Shown piece after piece: positions 13,144 through 24,511 of a stretch of DNA of 64,000 bases (positions are counted from its first letter, which is position 1; each line of letters opens with the position of its first letter). The DNA comes from Corticium candelabrum. Its lineage: Eukaryota; Porifera; Homoscleromorpha; Homosclerophorida; Plakinidae. The translations under genes and the position numbers were made by a program. The stretch is taken from the NCBI RefSeq assembly GCF_963422355.1, contig NC_085089.1:7596052-7660051 (forward strand), read 5' to 3'. Below the pieces are notes generated by a model that saw only the letters and a program-made list of their open reading frames with translations, was not told the DNA's origin and did no database searches.

Positions 13144-16100
13144 TCAACAAAGAAATATAGCAACTGTCATTTGCACATGATGTGTTTTGGTTGAGATAGA
13201 TGAAGGTAATCGACAATTCACCCAGCGACAGTCAGACATTCTCTTGTATGCATCTGTATCACAGTTGTCAATGTATACACCAAGATTCCATTTGTCAAAT
13301 GTCAATCCCGGTATTCCATCTGAACGAATACTTGGCTCTGGAGGAATCCCATTTCCATTTGTGCAATGATCTGTAATTTTGACTGGATTGTTGAGTATTG
13401 CTCCACGCCATGACTTTCCCAGTTCAGAATTACGATCACCACGATATGCATACACAACTTCTCCTTCGTGATAAGCAACTGTCAATTGAACATTACCACG
13501 AACATTATCCTTGTTACCCACATTACACCAACCATCAGACAGATCAGTACATGGACGATCCACTGAACTGAAAGTACGCATGTCATCAGTTGGATTTCCA
13601 ACTTGAAAATAGGAGTGTTTCCACACAAGTGCACACCCACTAGAGATCACAGAATAATCACAATAAACCTACACAAATATTTCTTAGTCAGCAAATAACA
13701 AAGTGTGATAACTACAAACATGGATACCTTTAATACCTTTACAGGTGAACGAGAATTGACTTTCTGCATAAACTGAATAGAGTTGATCTTATATTCAACA
13801 GCAGAACAAGATTCGTATGATTTCCATGATCTAATAAAAACAATAATTTACATGTTAAACCTTGAATTCACTAACAGCAGCTTACATCAGACTGATGATC
13901 TTAACCCAATGCTCAGAATCACAAAACAGCAGAGATTTATTAGTATTGTGGTAGAACAAATAACCTAATGTGCTCATGTTGCATGTACCAGCTTCATCAC
14001 CAACAGACACCCTGGGAACCTAATGAGTCCAACATAAACTTGTGATACAGTAAAGTATCAATTAAATCTGACTTTTTCACTTGATTCAATTTCAATTAAA
14101 TAAAACAAAGTAAACTGTAAGTTTAAATTAATCAATCTATATGGCATATTTGTATTACTATATTATCCATTACTTAGGGATACTACTAGATATTAGAGCT
14201 GTCAGTGTCAAACTTGTTGCAATTCGAATGTGTAATTCCAACGTAAGACATATTCATTTTGACTAATAATTGTTTGGTGTTGAATGTTTGCTGTTAAACT
14301 ATTTGTCTACTGCTAAAGAGTAATTGCTGCTATTAATGTAATACGTACTGCTTTACCTACAACTGTAGATGAAAGATTATGTATGAATGTCAGCCTTATT
14401 ACTGCTGCAGAACATACAGATGTAGTTACGAGCAAATTTGCTTAATAGCTATAGACAGCTACTAAAGTTGTACTAGAGTAAAATGAGTTGAAAGTAAACA
14501 AGCAAGTAGCCATATTCACAACTTTGAATTTGAACTGCCATTGACTTTAATTAATTGATAAAGATGAAATCATGTTGCCAGGAAATCCTGTGTTTCTACA
14601 TTTCCTGCACACATTGCCCAAAGCCGTGTGGCACTTGTCAAAAGAAAGTATAAACTCAAACCTTGTTTACTGTAGACATTGCCACTGCTACACATTATAG
14701 GTATCCACAACCACGTCTGTCTAAGCTAGCTCCATTTCCCAAATCAATTACATTTTATAGTACAGTCAGACCTCGTTATTCTGATATCCAATAATCTGAC
14801 ATTCTCACTTTCTGACAAGATACACGTGAAACCAATATACGTGGTCACTGTGTATTTGTTATCGATAATCATACAGTCGTGTTAGTTCGACAGAAACACG
14901 AGGGACAAACATGGTCGAAATAATGAAATCTGACTGCATAGTAAATACACGAAACACTGACAATTAGTAAGTTGTAATCAAGAAAGTATAAAACATCATC
15001 TAGTTACGATACTACTATATAAAAGCTTTGCACAAGTCACATATCTGTAGTTATACATTTGACAAGAAAGTGGACAATACGTGTACATACCTTTAGTTCA
15101 TTGTATAATCTTGTTACCAAACTTTCTAGCCTCTTTATTTCAGAAAATGGAGTTAATCCAGGAATGCCTTTCTAATAACACAAACAAACACGCAAAAAGT
15201 ATTCTTCTGAGGCAATATTTTTGCCATTTTCTATAAGACAAGCGATTTCAAGAGACAAAACTTTCTCTCAGCAAACTATCCACCTTCACTCATGCGTAAA
15301 TCTCCCTTTACAGTCTAGACAATAGCAAACAAGTAGAAACTAACTTACCTCTCCTTTGTATCCTCTAAATCCTCGCAAACCTATTGGACCCACTGGACCT
15401 CGAATGCCTTGATATCCTTTCTGCAGATACTCAATCAATGAATAATCATGCCATCAACATCATGTTTTCTTACACGACCAACTTCTCCGGCTACTCCTTT
15501 TTCACCTTTTTGTCCTACGTCACCTCGTTCTCCTTTTAATCCAACAGCACCTCGCAATCCAATGTCGCCTTTTTCCCCCTTTCGTCCAGCCTTGCCTTTC
15601 ACTCCAGATACACCCTACCACCAAATATTTAAATAATATCATGAACATAAGTTCATCTAAATGCATACAGAACCTCAAAGAATTATCAAATAGTCATCTC
15701 ACCTTTTCACCTGGCAGCCCAATCGACCCCTTCTGTCCTGGTTGGCCAACACGACCACGAAGACCTTGTGGGCCACCAAGACCCTACAACAGATTTACAT
15801 TTGACACAATCTTACTACAACACAAAACAGCCATCCTGCAGCTTTACAGTTAAACGACAAAGTACAATTTACAGATAAACAGTCTATTCTAAGACTCCAT
15901 CTAATACGTCTAAACTCACTGGATCTCCCATCCTTCCTGGTGGTCCGGGTAAGCCCCTCATCCTTCCTGGTGGTCCCGGTAAGCCCCTCTGACCGACTGG
16001 ACCAGGGGGACCTCGAGGACCAGTAACAACTGATTGATATGGCAATGCTTTCTAATATCCAACAAAAAACGTTTAGCAAACAATTACTCTTGAGTGTTGA

Positions 16101-16215
16101 GGCCACTTTTCAATCAAACTATTTGCTAGAGAAGTTTGGATGCTACCTCTACACAAAAGATCACTTGAAGCCATGAAAATAACAGCACAATTTCCACAAC
16201 AAAATGTGCTGCCAT
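13144..16215 (-). CDS. Collagen-like secreted protein with Cys-rich C-terminal domain, array copy 3
   Basis: Nine exons on the minus strand: 16147-16215, 15920-16051, 15703-15783, 15474-15614, 15349-15420, 15091-15171, 13886-14019, 13737-13830 and 13144-13668. They give about 442 residues. Residues 1-23 are a signal peptide. About 32-165 are Gly-X-Y repeats, with GPPGR units and Lys-rich KGE/KGD triplets. About 166-192 form a heptad-rich segment (IKRLESLVTRLYNELK) suited to trimerisation. The remaining 250 residues form a Cys-rich domain. That domain has a VYCDY motif reminiscent of the start of fibrinogen-like and fibrillar-collagen C-terminal domains, then GWCNVGNK, VAYHEGEVVYAYRG and CRWVNCRLPSSIS. 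I do not recognise it as a named domain. Exon 8 has two possible in-frame donors (after 13737 or 13728), which would add three residues. Matrix or adhesion function is inferred. Confidence 0.85.
14763..14936. mobile_element. Degenerate pogo/Tigger-like MITE in the copy 3 intron
   Basis: About 174 bp beginning CAGTCAGACCTCGTTATTC after TA and ending with an imperfect inverted copy (GAAATAATGAAATCTGACTG). The terminal pattern resembles pogo/Tigger inverted repeats. It was duplicated with the gene (20968-21141). Confidence 0.5.
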
Positions 16216-17017
16216 CTTGTAGAGAACAAAGAGCTGAAATGCGCAGTAACCTGTTGTTACTTCAATACAATAGACTGACACCCACACCCAGTGAGAACGA
16301 GATTACACAGAAAAGTTCAGGAAGTTCACAGTCTCAATTAGTAATCGACAAATTACACTGCAACATGAGCATGACGCGAATTAACACAACAGCTTCTGTC
16401 CATGTGAAACGAATGGCTCTTCACATGTTCTGCACATGGCGTCATTGTTTAGAAAAAATACAAAGTTATCCATTAATTAAACCACCAACAATCTGATTTC
16501 TTATGTCTAGCATTGAAGGAACACTAATGTGTAATTGCATGATTAATTAAGAGACCACACACACACTGCAGTGACCCTGACTATGTCGCTTTCACCAAAT
16601 ACGTGCCATCAAGACATTATCATTCTACTGTTTGAGAGTCATTGTACACACCAGAAAATAAGTGGGCTACAGCCAACCATCAGACTCTGTCCAATAATGT
16701 TCAATACACATTAGTGTATACAAACAATCACGGTCTTATGCAGTCAAACCATTATTCTATTACAGTCTAATGCTTCTAGGTTGGTCCTACAGACAGTGTG
16801 AAGATTGATTTACCAAAGACAAGTGATATGCACTGCACCAAGCACCAGCATCAATACCATAATGGCATATGCACAGTTATAATTAGAGCAATTGGGAATT
16901 GATGGTTACAGCGGCATCCAATAGACCAAGCTAAGCATGTGACTGCATTCCTTGTTTGTTGCTGACGTTGCCAAGAAAAATATGCAGAAACAAATAATCA
17001 GGCAAAATGACTTGCGC

Positions 17018-17198
17018 CAGCATAGGAACCGGGAGGATGGGGGGCTGAAGCCCCCTCACTCACTGTAGGAATTGAAATTTTCTGTGCTACTGACTTTTGC
17101 AATCTGTTTACGGTCTGACAAGCGAGCTTACTCGTGATGACATCCACGGTACAGCCCCCCCCCCCCCCCCCGCTCGTAAACATCTTCCTATGCCACTG
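17018..17198. mobile_element. hAT-like MITE (copy in spacer 3/4)
   Basis: The left end CCAGCATAGGAACC and the right end reading in reverse CAGTGGCATAGGAAG form imperfect terminal inverted repeats. The flanks share acttg on both sides. The homologous copy is at 23221-23390. The interior has a C17 run that is only five C long in the other copy. Family assignment is by terminal pattern only. Confidence 0.4.
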
Positions 17199-17325
17199 AC
17201 TTGTATGATTGATACCTTCAATCACTGACACAAAATGGCACTGATATCAATCAGATGATGCATTAATTAATTAATCAATTATTAAAGAATAGAGACACGA
17301 ATACTTACAAACAATTGAGCTACAG

Positions 17326-17347
17326 ACAACACACACAAACACACACA

Positions 17348-17405
<58 letters not shown>

Positions 17406-17446
17406 AATGCACACACAATGCACACACAATGCACACACAAACGCGT

Positions 17447-17507
<61 letters not shown>

Positions 17508-17518
17508 CACACACACAC
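17326..17518. repeat. (CA)n tract with CAAA/TGCA interruptions
   Basis: It directly follows the 3' end of the SINE at 17519-17923 (read on the minus strand), so it appears to be the SINE's (TG)n tail grown into a microsatellite. Its far side abuts another tRNA-like fragment (gagctacagac, near 17,315). Confidence 0.85.
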
Positions 17519-17921
17519 GGACATGGACAAATGGATATGACTTTCAGTATTGTACTGAAGATAGCACACCCACCTATTTCTAGGTGGGGTCTTTGGTGCT
17601 ATTCAGAGTTTTAGGCCGAACTAACATACCCCTAAGTGCCAGAGCATCCAAGGGCACTAACTTTGGCGCAGCCTCGGGACTGGACCTGAAGCCCACACCT
17701 ACCGTCCGTTGCGTGACGTTCTGCCAAGCCAGTGGTTTTATCCACCCCAGTCAATGACCAGGTACTCATCTATACTCCGAGGTCGAGAGAGGCAATTGCG
17801 TGTGAGTTTCTTGCCTAAGAGAATTACGCCTGTGCCCTTCCTGTACTTGAACTCATGACCCAATGGTCCCGGATGTTTCCATTCTTCAAATGCAACTCAC
17901 TAACCAATTGAGCTACAGACG

Positions 17922-17923
<2 letters not shown>
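17519..17923 (-). mobile_element. tRNA-derived SINE (upstream of the pair, older)
   Basis: Read on the minus strand it starts GGCGTCTGTAGCTCAATTGG (A-box TAGCTCAATTGG), then has a B-box-like GAGTTCAAGTAC, as in a tRNA head. The tail shares long stretches with the second SINE (for example GAGTACCTGGTCATTGACTG) and ends near CCATTTGTCCATG followed by (TG)n. Confidence 0.7.

Positions 17924-17996
<73 letters not shown>
17922..17996. repeat. (CA)n microsatellite between two SINEs
   Basis: A pure tract of about 75 bp lying exactly at the 3' end of the right-hand SINE and the 5' end of the left-hand one. Confidence 0.9.
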
Positions 17997-18544
<548 letters not shown>

Positions 18545-19356
18545 CAACTTCAACACATATAATCATAAAACAAATAAGTAAAACTTGGTTGAGAAATCTG
18601 TTCTTGATTTGATCAACCAGAAATTTAGTGTAGATAAATAATTTTATCTTGTAGACCTACCACTCTGTTCTACTTCAGCGTAAGCAGTAACTCACACAAA
18701 CGACGAACTCATGATCAACCAGCAAGCATTTTCCAGTGGCAAGACTCATGAACATTTGCCGTCAGACAACGTATGCATACTATGACGGTCGACATATGGG
18801 TCACGTGACATTAGAAAGTCCTCAAGTTTGGCTCTGACTCAGACCGCCACTATCTTCTCTGTCAAATACCCGTCGTACTCGTTGTCTCACGTTTGTCTAA
18901 GCGCATGCGCATGCTCTGTGTAACCAAATTAAGTACAGTACAGTACTCTGTACGATTATGGATATCTCACTTAATTAAATTAAACTGTATTGAGAACATA
19001 GGATTGAATAGATTGAAAGAGCAAATTGGAAGAAGCTGATTATCTTGTGTACAAATTAACTGTTAGGAAGAAGAAGCATATGCCGGCAGTTGCCTGCTGG
19101 TCAAAGTTCGGTTGCAAATAGCTATCAAATATTCTATTATAACAACCTATAGGCTAGCAATACAAAACAATTTGTTTGTTATTGCAATTTTCACGTACTA
19201 AACGTTTATGGTTGGGAATCAGAAACACAACAAAAGCCAATGATGCTGTGAAGTCCTGACAAGAAAGACCAAGGTTCACAATACTAGATGTTACATTTCA
19301 TACAATGCAAACAAGAACAACATGCAACTATCCCATGCAGTGTGCTGTGTGCAAAG

Positions 19357-22300
19357 TCAACAAAGAAATATAGCAACTGTCATTTGTACATGATGTGTTT
19401 TGGATGAGATAGATGAAGGTAAATGACAGTTCTCCCAACGACAGTCAATCATACTCTTGTATCGATCTGTGTCACAGTTACCAGTGTATACACCAGGTTT
19501 ATTTTTGTCAAATGTCAATCCTGGTGTGTAAGCTATAGATGGCTCTGGAGGTACCCCATTATGGTAAGTGCAATGATCTGAAATTTTGACTGAATTGTTG
19601 AGTATTGCTCCACGCCATGACTTTCCCAGTTCAGAATTACGATCACCACGATATGCATACACAACTTCTCCTTCATGATAAGCAACTGTCAATTGAACAT
19701 TACCACGAACATTATCCTTGTTACCCACATTACACCAACCATCAGACAGATCAGTACATGGACGATCCACTGAACTGAAAGTACGCATGTCATCAGTTGG
19801 ATTTCCAACTTGAAAATAGGAGTGTTTCCACACAAGTGCACACCCACTAGAGATCACAGAATAATCACAATAAACCTACACAAATATTTCTTAGTCAGCA
19901 AATAACAAAGTGTGATAACTACAAACATGGATACCTTTAATACCTTTACAGGTGAACGAGAATTGACTTTCTGCATAAACTGAATAGAGTTGATCTTATA
20001 TTCAACAGCAGAACAAGATTCGTATGATTTCCATGATCTAATGAAAACAATAATTTACATGTTAAACCTTGAATTCACTAACAGCAGCTTACATCAGACT
20101 GATGATCTTAACCCAATGCTCAGAATCACAAAACAGCAGAGATTTATTAGTATTGTGGTAGAACAAATAACCTAATGTGCTCATGTTGCATGTACCAGCT
20201 TCATCACCAACAGACACCCTGGGAACCTAATGAGTCCAACATAAACTTGTGATACAGTAAAGTATCAATTAAATCTGACTTTTTCACTTGATTCAATTTC
20301 AATTAAATAAAACAAAGTAAACTGTAAGTTTAAATTAATCAATCTATATGGCATATTTGTATTACTATATTATCCATTACTTAGGGATACTACTAGATAT
20401 TAGAGCTGTCAGTGTCAAACTTGTTGCAATTCGAATGTGTAATTCCAACGTAAGACATATTCGTTTTGACTAATAATTGTTTGGTGTTGAAATGTTTGCT
20501 GTTAAACTATGTCTACTGCTAAAGAGTAATTGCTGCTATTAATGTAATACGTACTGCTTTACCTACAACCCTAGATGAAAGATTATGTATGAATGTCAGC
20601 CTTATTACTGCTGCAGAACATACAGATGTAGTTACGAGCAAATTTGCTTAATAGCTATAGACAGCTACTAAAGTTGTACTAGAGTAAAATAAGTTGAAAG
20701 TAAACAAGCAAGTAGCCATATTCACAACTTTGAATTTGAACTGCCATTGACTTTAATTAATTGATAAAGATGAAATCATGTTGCCAGGAAATCCTGTGTT
20801 TCTACATTTCCTGCACACATTGCCCAAAGCCGTGTGGCACTTGTCAAAAAAACTACAAACTCATACCTTGTTTACTGTAGACATTGCCACTGCTATACAT
20901 TATAGGTATCCACAACCACGTCTGTCTAAGCTAGCTCCATTTCCCAAATCAATTACATTTTATAGTACAGTCAGACCTCGTTATTCTGATATCCAATAAT
21001 CTGACATTCTCACTTTCTGACAAGATACACGTGAAACCAATATACGTGGTCACTGTGTATTTGTTACTGATAATCATACAGTCGTGTTAGTTCGACAGAA
21101 ACACGAGGGACAAACATGGTCGAAATAATGAAGTCTGACTGCATAGTAAATACACGAAACACTGACAATTAGTAAGTTGTAATCAAGAAAGTATAAAACA
21201 TCATCTAGTTACGATACTACTATATAAAAGCTTTGCACAAGTCACATATCTGTAGTTATACATTTGACAAGAAAGTGGACAATACGTGTACATACCTTCA
21301 GTTCATTGTACAATCTTGTTACCAAACTTTCTAGCCTCTTTATTTCAGAAAATGGAGTTAGTCCAGGAATGCCTTTCTAATAACACAAACAAACAAGCAA
21401 AAACTATTCCTTGGAGACAATATTCTTGCCACTTTCTATAAGACAAGCGATTTCAAGAGACAAAACTTTCTCTCAGCAAACTATCCACCTTCACTCATGC
21501 GTAAATCTCCCTTTACAGTCTAGACAATAGCAAACAAGTAGAAACTAACTTACCTCTCCTTTGTATCCTCTAAATCCTCGCAAACCTATTGGACCCACTG
21601 GACCTCGAATGCCTTGATATCCTTTCTGCAGATACTCAATCAATGAATAATCATGCCATCAACATCATGTTTTCTTACACGACCAACTTCTCCGGCTACT
21701 CCTTTTTCACCTTTTTGTCCTACGTCACCTCGTTCTCCTTTTAATCCAACAGCACCTCGCAATCCAATGTCGCCTTTTTCCCCCTTTCGTCCAGCCTTGC
21801 CTTTCACTCCAGATACACCCTACCACCAAATATTTAAATAATATCATGAACATAAGTTCATCTAAATGCATACAGAACCTCAAAGAATTATCAAATAGTC
21901 ATCTCACCTTTTCACCTGGCAGCCCAATCGACCCCTTCTGTCCTGGTTGGCCAACACGACCACGAAGACCTTGTGGGCCACCAAGACCCTACAACAGATT
22001 TACATTTGACACAATCTTACTACAACACAAAACAGCCATCCTGCAGCTTTACAGTTAAACGACAAAGTACAATTTACAGATAAACAGTCTATTCTAAGAC
22101 TCCATCTAATACGTCTAAACTCACTGGATCTCCCATCCTTCCTGGTGGTCCGGGTAAGCCCCTCATCCTTCCTGGTGGTCCAGGTAAGCCCCTCTGACCG
22201 ACTGGACCAGGGGGACCTCGAGGACCAGTAACAACTGATTGATATGGCAATGCTTTCTAATATCCAACAGAAAACGTTTAGCAAACAATTACTCTTGAGT

Positions 22301-22418
22301 GTTGAGGCCACTTTTCAATCAAACTATTTGCTAGAAGTTTGGATGCTACCTCTACACAAAAGATCACTTGAAGCCATGAAAATAAGAGCACAATTTCCAC
22401 AACAAAATGTGCTGCCAT
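19357..22418 (-). CDS. Collagen-like secreted protein with Cys-rich C-terminal domain, array copy 4
   Basis: Nine exons on the minus strand: 22350-22418, 22125-22256, 21908-21988, 21679-21819, 21554-21625, 21296-21376, 20093-20226, 19944-20037 and 19357-19875. All junctions keep phase and give about 440 residues. The start is chosen because [15 protein letters not shown] is a good signal peptide. Domain order is as in copy 3. Introns and exons are almost identical to copy 3 down to about two thirds of the way into the last exon. Beyond that the two proteins differ sharply, here HCTYHNGVPPEPS and CRWENCHLPSS against HCTNGNGIPPEPS and CRWVNCRLPSS. Exon 8 again has tandem in-frame donors nine bases apart. 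Confidence 0.85.
20968..21141. mobile_element. Degenerate pogo/Tigger-like MITE in the copy 4 intron
   Basis: Duplicate of 14763-14936 at the same place in the copy 4 intron; carried by the gene duplication, not an independent insertion. Confidence 0.5.
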
Positions 22419-23220
22419 CTTGTAGAGAACAAAGAGCTGAAATGCGCAGTAACCTGTTGTTACTTCAATACAATAGACTGACACCCACACCCAGTGAGAA
22501 CGAGATTACACAGAAAAGTTCAGGAAGTTCACAGTCTCAATTAGTAATCGACAAATTACACTGCAACATGAGCATGACGCGAATTAACACAACAGCTTCT
22601 GTCCATGTGAAATGAATGGCTCTTCACATGTTCTGCACATGGCGTCATTGTTTAGAAAAAATACAAAGTTATCCATTAATTAAACCACCAACAATCTGAT
22701 TTCTTATGTCTAGCATTGAAGGAACACTAATGTGTAATTGCATGATTAATTAAGAGACCACACACACACTGCAGTGACCCTGACTATGTCGCTTTCACCA
22801 AATACATGTCATCAGGACATTATCATTCTACTGTTTGAGAGTCATTGTACACACCAGAAAATAGATGGGCTACAGCCAACCATCAGACTCTGTCCAATAA
22901 TGTTCAATACACAATAGTGTATACAAACAATCACGGTCTTATGCAGTCAAACCATTATTCTATTACAGTCTAATGCTTCTAGGTTGGTCCTACAGACAGT
23001 GTGAAGATTGATTTATCAAAGACAAGTGATACGCACTGCACCAAGCACCAGCATCAATACCATAATGGCATATGCACAGTTATAATTAGAGAAATTAGGA
23101 ATCGATGGTTAAAGCAGCATCCAATAGACCAAGCTAAGCATGTAACTGCATTCCTTGTTTGTTGCTGACGTTGCCAAGAAAAATATGCAGAAACAAATAA
23201 TCAGGCAAAATGACTTGCGC

Positions 23221-23390
23221 CAGCGTAGGAACCGGGGGATGGGGGGCTGAATCCCCCCTCACTCACTGTAGGAATTGAAATTTTCTGTGCTACTGACTTT
23301 TGCAATCTGTTTACGATCTGACAAGCGAGCTTACTGATGATGACATCCACGGTACAGGCCCCCGCTCGTGAACATCTTCCTACCCCACTG
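23221..23390. mobile_element. hAT-like MITE (copy upstream of collagen copy 4)
   Basis: Homologue of 17018-17198 with a short C run (ggcccccgc) in place of the C17 tract. Confidence 0.4.
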
Positions 23391-23519
23391 ACTTGTATGA
23401 TTGATACCTTCAATCACTGACACAAATGGCACTGATATCAATCAGATAATGCATTAATTAATTAATCAATTATTAAAGAATAGAGACACGAATAATTACA
23501 AACAATTGAGCTACAGACA

Positions 23520-23526
23520 ACACACA

Positions 23527-23570
<44 letters not shown>

Positions 23571-23635
23571 TGCATGCACACACAAACACGCGCGCACACA
23601 CACAAACACGCGCGCACACACATAAACGCGCGCGC

Positions 23636-23693
<58 letters not shown>

Positions 23694-23714
23694 ACACACA
23701 CACACGTACACACA
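23520..23714. repeat. Compound (CA)n with (CG)/(CGCA) alternation
   Basis: CA repeats interrupted by alternating CGCGCGCG and GCACGCAC blocks. It is purely alternating purine-pyrimidine over long stretches, and so potentially Z-DNA forming. It is positioned like the tract at 17326. Confidence 0.9.
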
Positions 23715-24007
23715 CATCTAAATAAGATACCAACTAGAATCTAAGATAGAACTATTTCTAGACGCATTTTTCCCGTAGTCCTTCAAGACTAGGTAACAAT
23801 CAAACAAATTCAAACAGCAACAACAACAACAACAGATCTATTAACTAACTATTTATAGTCAACTTAATTAAGAATCAGCAACAAATCACCAGGAACTGGT
23901 CATCTGTTTCATTTCAAGTCGGCGGTTCGGTTGTCCTTGTCAGTTTACCTGCGTTCTGCGCACGTTAACGCACGTTAGCTTTACCAAATCTAAAAGCTGT
24001 TGCCAGG

Positions 24008-24480
24008 ATGTTTGGTGAAAAGGCATTAGAGCTTATACGTGAGCTGCAGCGTTGCACCGGCGGCACTTTGGCACCATACAACGTACGTCGCACAGTCACG
24101 TTTGTTTTTTTGCAGACTAACTAATATAACTGTTTGTATGTTCAGGAGGATGGTGTACGTCAAGTTTTAGAAGAAATGAGAGCACTGTTTGAACAAAATC
24201 AGCGAGATGTGTATGAAATAGAATCGTTTATAATGGCTAAAGAAGCCGTGTTTGCTAGTGGGCACTTGTGTTGGCGTCTACCACAAATTGTGTGTTTGAT
24301 TCGACTGTTTGGTGTCTGTGGAGTCACTGAGCTCTTTTACTTGTGTTTGTCTTGTGCTCACGTTTGGGAGATGTTGCAATGTGTAGTATTGACTGAATTT
24401 GTTAAACGACTAGGAATGAATGACTAAGTTTTATATGTCAGAGTGATGTGGTTCTATCGTCGTCCTGTCATTTGTTTCTC

Positions 24481-24511
<31 letters not shown>

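Larger units (their letters stand above)
22419..24007. other. Spacer between collagen copy 4 and GINS1 (divergent)
   Basis: No gene is recognised. From 22,419 to about 23,525 it is a near copy of 16,216-17,335, ending at a (CA)n tract, which marks the right edge of the duplicated block. About 23,720-24,007 is the likely GINS1 promoter region; it holds a short (CAA)n run near 23,816. Confidence 0.6.

Noticed and set aside
16140-16496. Plus-strand open frame (and its relatives at 766, 10585 and 22244)
   Set aside because: It is the antisense of the signal-peptide exon of the collagen genes and its upstream flank; conservation comes from the duplicated gene on the other strand.
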